Source: Candidatus Woesearchaeota archaeon
GTDB lineage: Archaea > Nanobdellota > Nanobdellia > Woesearchaeales > GW2011-AR9
Length of the DNA: 33,723 nucleotides
Direction: 5' to 3'
NCBI GenBank assembly: GCA_018670095.1
Contig: JABHRR010000012.1
Coordinates: 1-33,723, forward strand
The stretch's first letter is position 1. Each line of letters opens with the position of its first letter. This document shows positions 29,363 through 33,723 of this stretch, piece by piece. The translations under genes were made by a program, and so were the position numbers. The notes under the pieces were generated by a model. The model made no database searches. It was given only the letters and a program-made list of their open reading frames with translations, and had not been told where the DNA came from.

Positions 29363-30106
29363 TTAAACCGCAATAAACTTTAACACAACCATTAATCCAA
29401 TCCCTAGAAGCAATGCAAAGATGTGCCAGAAAGAATCTTTAGGGCCACACTCTTTATGCAATTCTGGAATTAAATCCGAACCAGCAATGTAAATGAAGCC
29501 ACCAGCAGCAAATGGGATGATTAAACTGATAAAGGTTTCTGTAGCGAATAATAAACCTATGGCTGCGCCAATAATTGCTACTAATGCTGATAATAAATTA
29601 TAGAATAAAGCTTTAGATTTCTTTAATCCAGAATATAATAACACTCCGAAATCGCCAATTTCTTGCGGGACTTCGTGTAAAATAACCGCAATAGTTGTCG
29701 CGATTCCTAAAGGGATACTAGCAAGATAACTTACCGCAATAATTAAGCCATCAATAAAGTTATGGACACCATCTCCAACTAGATTCATAACCACTAAATG
29801 ATGTTTATGACCAGAACATTCTGGGTCATGGCAATGATGCCAATGAACATATTTCTCAATTAGAAAGAAAACTAAAATTCCTGATAAGACTGATAATGAA
29901 ACTGTTAAAGTGAAACCAGACTTTTCTATGGCTTCAGGAAGTAGATGCAGTAATGCACCACCAAACAAAGAACCGGCGGAAAGACTTACTAGGAATAGAA
30001 GAGTTTTCTTTAAAGTCGATTTCTGTAAGATAAAGAATACAATTCCTAATAATGAGATTAAAGATACTATAATTACAGATAAAAAAGTGTAAAGTATTGC
30101 GCCCAT
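29363..30106 (-). CDS. ZIP-family divalent metal transporter
   Basis: 247 residues, about eight membrane helices. Metal-site motifs are VGDGVHNFIDGLIIA in one helix and VILHEVPQEIGDF in the next, the paired His/Asp/Glu site typical of ZIP4-8 and ZupT-like proteins. A cytoplasmic His-rich loop (HWHHCHDPECSGHKHH) between helices 3 and 4 probably binds Zn or Fe. It moves Zn2+ or Fe2+ into the cytoplasm. A TTTATATA box near 30131-30138 is 28 bp before the ATG. It is transcribed alone. Confidence 0.93.
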   Translation of the reverse strand: MGAILYTFLSVIIVSLISLLGIVFFILQKSTLKKTLLFLVSLSAGSLFGGALLHLLPEAIEKSGFTLTVSLSVLSGILVFFLIEKYVHWHHCHDPECSGHKHHLVVMNLVGDGVHNFIDGLIIAVSYLASIPLGIATTIAVILHEVPQEIGDFGVLLYSGLKKSKALFYNLLSALVAIIGAAIGLLFATETFISLIIPFAAGGFIYIAGSDLIPELHKECGPKDSFWHIFALLLGIGLMVVLKFIAV

Positions 30107-30171
30107 TTTAAGTTAAAGAAAAAAAAGAAATATATAAATGTTCCTTAAAAGTTTATTTCTATTAAAATTAA

Positions 30172-30921
30172 TTAATCTTTAACTTCTATTAATTCTACAG
30201 ACGTTGGAGATTCAAAATACTCCATTAAAGTCCCGCCATAAGGTCGCCAAGATTGAATGATAGGGCATTTAATACTTTTTATTGCTTGACAAGGAATGCC
30301 TCCAAAAACTATGTATGTAGATAAATATTCAACGTTTTTGCCAAATTGTGCTCCAGAAAGACCTTCTGGATCATAAAAAATATTTCTTGTTTTTTGTAGT
30401 TCTTTAACATCAATTTCAAACAATAATGCAAAGTTATGCATTTCTTGTAAATCCATTGAAAGACCAAATCCAGAAGACCCAAGATCATCATCATCTCCAC
30501 AAGGCGAATAAGTTTCTTTTAGATAAGTAGGGCAATCTTCATCTTTCGAACCAATAACTTTATTTGCCATAATTTGAGAGAGATTTTTATCCAAAAGACT
30601 CCCCGTCCAGAACCAATTCTGATGAATCAAAGTATCATACTCTGGAGTAATTGGCTTAAATCTTACATCAACAAGATCCACAACATCATCAAGATCTCCA
30701 TCATATTGAATTTTTCCATTATATCTCTGGATAAATTTGTTTAAATCAGCATCTAAACCTAATTCCGTTTCTACGGGGTGCTTTTTCATTAATTCTGAGT
30801 AAAGATAAGATTCTGGTTTAATTACGCGAGGATCTACGTTTTGCATTATTCTTCTTACATTTTCAACTAATTGATCTAGATCTAAGACGTTATAATTATC
30901 ATCAGGATTTTTAACTTTCAT
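30172..30921 (-). CDS. Unknown acidic protein, 249 residues
   Basis: Not recognised. The start is set at ATG 30921 because a TTTATAAA box (30945-30952) overlaps the upstream in-frame ATG 30945 and lies 28 bp from 30921. The protein is soluble, acidic and rich in Asp (YDGDLDDVVDLVDVRF, PCGDDDDLGSSGFGL), with aromatic-rich C-terminal segments (SWRPYGGTLMEYFESPTS) and four cysteines. No membrane segment or signal peptide. The promoter and codon use support a real gene. Confidence 0.6.
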   Translation of the reverse strand: MKVKNPDDNYNVLDLDQLVENVRRIMQNVDPRVIKPESYLYSELMKKHPVETELGLDADLNKFIQRYNGKIQYDGDLDDVVDLVDVRFKPITPEYDTLIHQNWFWTGSLLDKNLSQIMANKVIGSKDEDCPTYLKETYSPCGDDDDLGSSGFGLSMDLQEMHNFALLFEIDVKELQKTRNIFYDPEGLSGAQFGKNVEYLSTYIVFGGIPCQAIKSIKCPIIQSWRPYGGTLMEYFESPTSVELIEVKD

Positions 30922-31002
30922 TATACTATAAAAAGTTAAATCCATTTATAAAACTTTCGCCCAAGTGTAACTAAAGAGTGACAAAAGAAATAAAAAAGAA
31001 AT

Positions 31003-31374
31003 CTAACCAAACAAAGTCCAAAGGGTCCAAACAGATAATACTCCCCAAATTAAGAATACAGGGATTAACGCTTTTCTGTTCTTAATGATGTCTTTGCCAA
31101 ACTTTAAGTAGAGTTTTGGAGACATTACTAAAACTAAAGCAAAAGTCATCATTCCAAATAACGATGCTACGATTAAATTGACAACTCCTAAAAACAATAC
31201 CAAATAAGCTCCTAATACTAAAATAAAAATACTTACAAATACAGCTTGCAAAACGATATACTTATGCATTGATTCTACTAATGTCATTAACCATTTTGGG
31301 TTAAACAAAAACATAATTATTTTCAATAAAGTTAAAATTGCAATTACTACTGCAATTATTTCCATTGGATTCAT
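31003..31374 (-). CDS. Small membrane protein, four transmembrane helices
   Basis: 123 residues, nearly all hydrophobic: helices at about 5-25, 40-60, 65-85 and 100-120. No family recognised. GAGGT overlapping the stop of the preceding gene is 8 nt upstream of the ATG, so it is translated from the same message as the 31381 gene. It may be a component or regulator of the permease system upstream. Confidence 0.65.
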   Translation of the reverse strand: MNPMEIIAVVIAILTLLKIIMFLFNPKWLMTLVESMHKYIVLQAVFVSIFILVLGAYLVLFLGVVNLIVASLFGMMTFALVLVMSPKLYLKFGKDIIKNRKALIPVFLIWGVLSVWTLWTLFG

Positions 31375-31380
31375 TTTAAT

Positions 31381-31626
31381 CTACCTCTTTTTTCTTTTTA
31401 CTGTTTTTTTATCAACAACTATCCACTTGTATGTCCACCAGAATACTGCCGAGATTATAAAAACTGCAACAGCTAAATATACTAATTTTAATAAACCCCA
31501 ACTAATCATCCAGGATCCGCCTTTTCCATAAAAATGGCCAGTTCCAGTTTTATTCCAAGCACAGTCTGCTAAAACCATGGGTAATGCTGAAACTGTAGAT
31601 AAAACTCCTGTTATTATTTTCTTCAT
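31381..31626 (-). CDS. Small exported or membrane protein with signal peptide
   Basis: 81 residues from ATG 31626, which has AGAGGTG 6 nt upstream; a GTG at 31635 is less likely. The N-terminus (MKKIITGVLSTVSALPMVLA then DC) looks like a signal peptide with an Ala-type cleavage site. A Gly-rich linker (NKTGTGHFYGKGGSW) and one transmembrane helix (about 45-67) follow, ending in a basic tail (DKKTVKRKKR). Unknown family. Its promoter region carries a 33-bp repeat shared with the permease operon. Confidence 0.65.
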   Translation of the reverse strand: MKKIITGVLSTVSALPMVLADCAWNKTGTGHFYGKGGSWMISWGLLKLVYLAVAVFIISAVFWWTYKWIVVDKKTVKRKKR

Positions 31627-31650
31627 TGCATTCACCTCTTTTTTAAATAA

Positions 31651-31683
31651 AGAATTATAAAGAAGTATTTAATAGTTTCCTAA
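31651..31683 (-). promoter_or_regulatory. 33-bp duplicated promoter element, copy B
   Basis: Identical at 31 of 33 positions to 32755-32787. On the minus strand it carries TTAGGAAAC followed by the TATA-like TATTAAATA. It overlaps the last codon of the permease gene and serves the gene at 31626. Confidence 0.7.
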
Positions 31684-32636
31684 AGTAATATTTGCAACAA
31701 ATTAAACAAATAACCCGTAAAGATGATTGCTAATGTAACAATTCCAAAAAAGATTAAAATTAATTTTAATTTCATTGCTCTTCTAAGAATGATTGCTTCT
31801 GGTAAACTTAAAGCCGCAGTAGCCATCATAAAAGCTAAAGCAGTTCCTAATGGAACGCCTTTCTGAAATAAAACAACCGCAATAGGAACTATCGCAGCAC
31901 AACTTCCGTACATTGGCACTCCTAAAAAGACAGCAATTGGAACCGTGAAAATACCGCCTGATTCCATTACTCTTTGAATAAATTCTTGCGGCACATAATT
32001 GTGAATTATTGCTCCAAAACTAACTCCAACCAATACCCAAAGCCAGATTTTCTTGGTAATTGATAAAGCTTCTTTTATTCCAAACTTTATCCTCTCTTTG
32101 AAATTAGAATAAATTATTTCTTTCAGTTTTTTTCGAGAAGTTATTAAATCTTTTACCAAATGTTTTTCTAATTTTAATTTTCCTAAAATAAATCCACCAA
32201 CAACTCCAACAGTGATTCCACTTAAAACATAAGCTAAAGTAATTTTCCAACCAAAGAACCCTAACATCAAAACAACAAGATATTCGTTAACTAATGGAGA
32301 AGTTATCAAAAAAGAAAATGCTACCCCTAAAGGTATTCCTGCTTCTAAAAAACCAAGAAAGATAGGAATTGAAGAACATGAACAGAACGGAGTTATTGCA
32401 CCGAATGAAGAAGCGAAAATATTACTTAATACTGGGAATTTAACATTTAACCATTGCTTAACTTTCTTTTGCGGAAGGTAAGTTCTTAAAAAACCAACTA
32501 CCGCAATTAGAAGAATTAACAGTAAAATGATCTTGACAGAGTCATAAAGAAAAAAGTTAATTGCTTGTGCGAGCTTTGAAGCAGGATTGAGGTTAAATAA
32601 ATTGTACAACAGCCAATCAATGATCACTTGCAACAT
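31680..32636 (-). CDS. ArsP/YraQ-type (UPF0718/DUF318) permease
   Basis: 318 residues, about eight to nine transmembrane helices in two related halves. The first half carries the family hallmark [20 protein letters not shown] with three cysteines. The second half has the matching [18 protein letters not shown], and each is followed by a long hydrophobic pair. Relatives export organoarsenicals or handle metals and thiols, but the substrate here is unknown. It overlaps the preceding Cys-rich mini-gene by 13 bp, so the two are coupled. Confidence 0.88.
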   Translation of the reverse strand: MLQVIIDWLLYNLFNLNPASKLAQAINFFLYDSVKIILLLILLIAVVGFLRTYLPQKKVKQWLNVKFPVLSNIFASSFGAITPFCSCSSIPIFLGFLEAGIPLGVAFSFLITSPLVNEYLVVLMLGFFGWKITLAYVLSGITVGVVGGFILGKLKLEKHLVKDLITSRKKLKEIIYSNFKERIKFGIKEALSITKKIWLWVLVGVSFGAIIHNYVPQEFIQRVMESGGIFTVPIAVFLGVPMYGSCAAIVPIAVVLFQKGVPLGTALAFMMATAALSLPEAIILRRAMKLKLILIFFGIVTLAIIFTGYLFNLLQILL

Positions 32637-32746
32637 TTTTGTTTACTTTTTTCTTCAGAACAACAGCAAGGTTTTTCATTAGATTTTTCTTCCAATCTTT
32701 TATCTAACTTATCCATTAATTTTTTAATAAAACTTTTCTTTTTCAT
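32624..32746 (-). CDS. Cysteine-rich mini-protein ahead of the permease
   Basis: 40 residues from ATG 32746 to TGA 32624. A basic helix ([20 protein letters not shown]) is followed by a cysteine-dense tail, [16 protein letters not shown], with five Cys in 14 residues. The start codon lies 28 bp from the TATA centre in repeat copy A. The 3' end overlaps the permease start by 13 bp. The conserved position, promoter and cysteine content suggest a metal- or metalloid-binding partner or sensor for the permease. Confidence 0.7.
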   Translation of the reverse strand: MKKKSFIKKLMDKLDKRLEEKSNEKPCCCSEEKSKQKCCK

Positions 32747-32754
32747 AGGTAAAA

Positions 32755-32787
32755 AGAATTATTTAGAAGTATTTAATAGTTTCCTAA
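32755..32787 (-). promoter_or_regulatory. 33-bp duplicated promoter element, copy A
   Basis: Same element as 31651-31683 (2 mismatches). The TATA-like TATTAAATA is centred 28 bp from ATG 32746, so transcription of the mini-gene/permease operon should start at or near its ATG. Confidence 0.7.
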
Positions 32788-32791
32788 TCTT

Positions 32792-33472
32792 TCATATTCC
32801 CATTAAACTTCTATAAGGGGCAAACTTCTGTCGATCAAAATGATTTGCAAGTTTTTGTAGTTCTGTTTCTGTAAGATCTTCTAATGTCCACGGTGATGGC
32901 ACAGGATGAGATGTAAATTTATACAATCCATTTACTTTTTCTTGTGTTGTTCTTCCACTAATCATAATTGAATTTAACTGTGAACAGTCATCAAAATCTT
33001 CTTTAATTCTATCTAGCGCATCTTCACCACGATATGTTGCAAATTGACTAACGTAAATGAGAGGGTCGTCTTCTACGGTTCCGGTTTCTGTTGCATTAGG
33101 GAAATCACATCTTGTAACTGTAGTTCGTCCATCATTAAACCAACATTTTGCTTCAAAAACTTTTTTCTGATCATCTCTCTTCTCATATTGTAAATTACAA
33201 TTTGCTGCCCATCTTCCCGTTTTTCTTACTTCATCAGGTTCATAAATATCTCTTGCGGGTTCAATATATTCTTCACCAGCCATTTCATAAACTGCGGGCA
33301 TTACTTTTTTGTGAACAAATGAATCGATAGGTTCTTTAAATAAAGTATAACTCAGTAAACTAACAGATACTGCTACTACCGTGCCGACAAATGCACTCTG
33401 GCCAAAACCTGGTTTTTTCCAGAATGGTGTTTTTTGTTCAGGAACATAATTTATTGGGGTATTATCTTTCAT
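32792..33472 (-). CDS. Unknown membrane-anchored protein, 226 residues
   Basis: Start at ATG 33472, which has AGGTG 7 nt upstream; a GTG at 33481 is in frame. A short cytoplasmic N-terminus (about 1-20) precedes one transmembrane helix (AFVGTVVAVSVSLLSYTLF). The remaining 180 residues are soluble and presumably extracytoplasmic, with six cysteines that could form disulfides (CNLQYE, CWFNDG, CDFPNA, DDCSQL). No family is recognised. It sits upstream of the Cys-rich mini-gene but has its own promoter region. Confidence 0.65.
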   Translation of the reverse strand: MKDNTPINYVPEQKTPFWKKPGFGQSAFVGTVVAVSVSLLSYTLFKEPIDSFVHKKVMPAVYEMAGEEYIEPARDIYEPDEVRKTGRWAANCNLQYEKRDDQKKVFEAKCWFNDGRTTVTRCDFPNATETGTVEDDPLIYVSQFATYRGEDALDRIKEDFDDCSQLNSIMISGRTTQEKVNGLYKFTSHPVPSPWTLEDLTETELQKLANHFDRQKFAPYRSLMGI

Positions 33473-33622
33473 ATATTTCACCTACACAAAATTTACGGTC
33501 ATTATTAATAAATGTTTAGAAACTCAAGACTATATTTTGGGCAACTATTTTCCTAACAACCATAATTCTTACCAAAGATTTACAAAAATTTATAACTGCC
33601 AGAATAATTATAAAATTAGATT

Positions 33623-33723
33623 ATGGAAAAAGATAAAATAATATATATTGTTGTCTCTTTATTATTTTTAATAGGACTAATAACAGTAAGTATCCTCTAT
33701 GGCTGGTTTCAAGAAACTATTTA
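33623..33723 (+). CDS. N-terminal part of a membrane-anchored protein (runs off the right edge)
   Basis: ATG 33623 opens a frame to the end of the window: MEKDKIIYIVVSLLFLIGLI and a further hydrophobic stretch, then YGWFQETI. It is a single N-terminal membrane anchor or signal anchor. A TTTATAA box (about 33589-33595) lies some 31 bp upstream. The remainder lies outside the window. Confidence 0.6.
   Translation, partial: MEKDKIIYIVVSLLFLIGLITVSILYGWFQETI

Noticed and set aside
1-33723. CRISPR array, transposase or integrase, prophage or defence island
   Set aside because: No regularly spaced repeats, no transposase or integrase motifs and no cas-like genes were seen. Repeats found are promoter copies or gene-derived duplicates.

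Overview
This window reads as part of an AT-rich archaeal chromosome, probably a small-genome DPANN lineage (Woesearchaeota/Pacearchaeota-like; the lineage is my inference). Archaeal markers are RNA polymerase subunit Rpo11, the replication subunit Gins51, an Lhr helicase, an AbrB-PhoU fusion, many Lrp/AsnC regulators, and a tRNA-Tyr with bulge-helix-bulge type introns. Many genes have a TTTATAA-like TATA box centred 25-31 bp upstream of an ATG, so most messages look leaderless. I used this spacing to correct several start codons. Genes inside operons instead carry GGAGG-like ribosome binding sites. Packing is tight: four convergent gene pairs overlap only in a shared TTAA.

Layout. 1-7487: housekeeping and orphan genes (partial ORF, winged-helix protein, rpoL, SpoT-like HD hydrolase, Gins51, radical SAM enzyme, coiled-coil protein, short RtcB-like protein, an unknown gene, Lrp regulator). 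7488-11394: operon of a PLP group II decarboxylase, a bacterial-type tyrosyl-tRNA synthetase and a methyltransferase, divergent from the Lrp gene. 11363-16395: IMPase-like phosphatase, then a four-gene operon (aminotransferase, GNAT acyltransferase, M20 deacylase, enolase-superfamily racemase) matching the known D-to-L amino acid conversion route. 16425-16906: tRNA-Tyr with two introns, preceded by hairpins and a possible Tyr/Phe-rich leader peptide. 16907-23615: regulator-rich zone with four Lrp-type genes and an Lrp gene remnant, a membrane/zinc-ribbon/NUDIX operon, AbrB-PhoU, and two near-identical PLP enzymes. 23620-33723: Lhr helicase, a GC-rich structured segment, an ADP-ribosyltransferase-like protein, DEAD-box helicase, ZIP transporter, an ArsP/YraQ-type permease operon and small membrane proteins.

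The most interesting signal is a candidate tyrosine-linked regulon. A 13-bp palindrome, CGGAAAGTTTCCG (or its reverse complement), occurs perfectly at 7536 and 16771 and with one mismatch at 17454. Each copy lies about 25-31 bp upstream of a possible TATA box. The copies precede the decarboxylase-TyrRS operon, the tRNA-Tyr/aminotransferase region, and a small membrane-protein operon. Pairing a PLP decarboxylase with a bacterial-type TyrRS recalls the tyrosine decarboxylation operons of lactic acid bacteria. Yet the local tRNA-Tyr is archaeal in type (C1:G72, short variable loop), so it is unclear whether this synthetase charges it.
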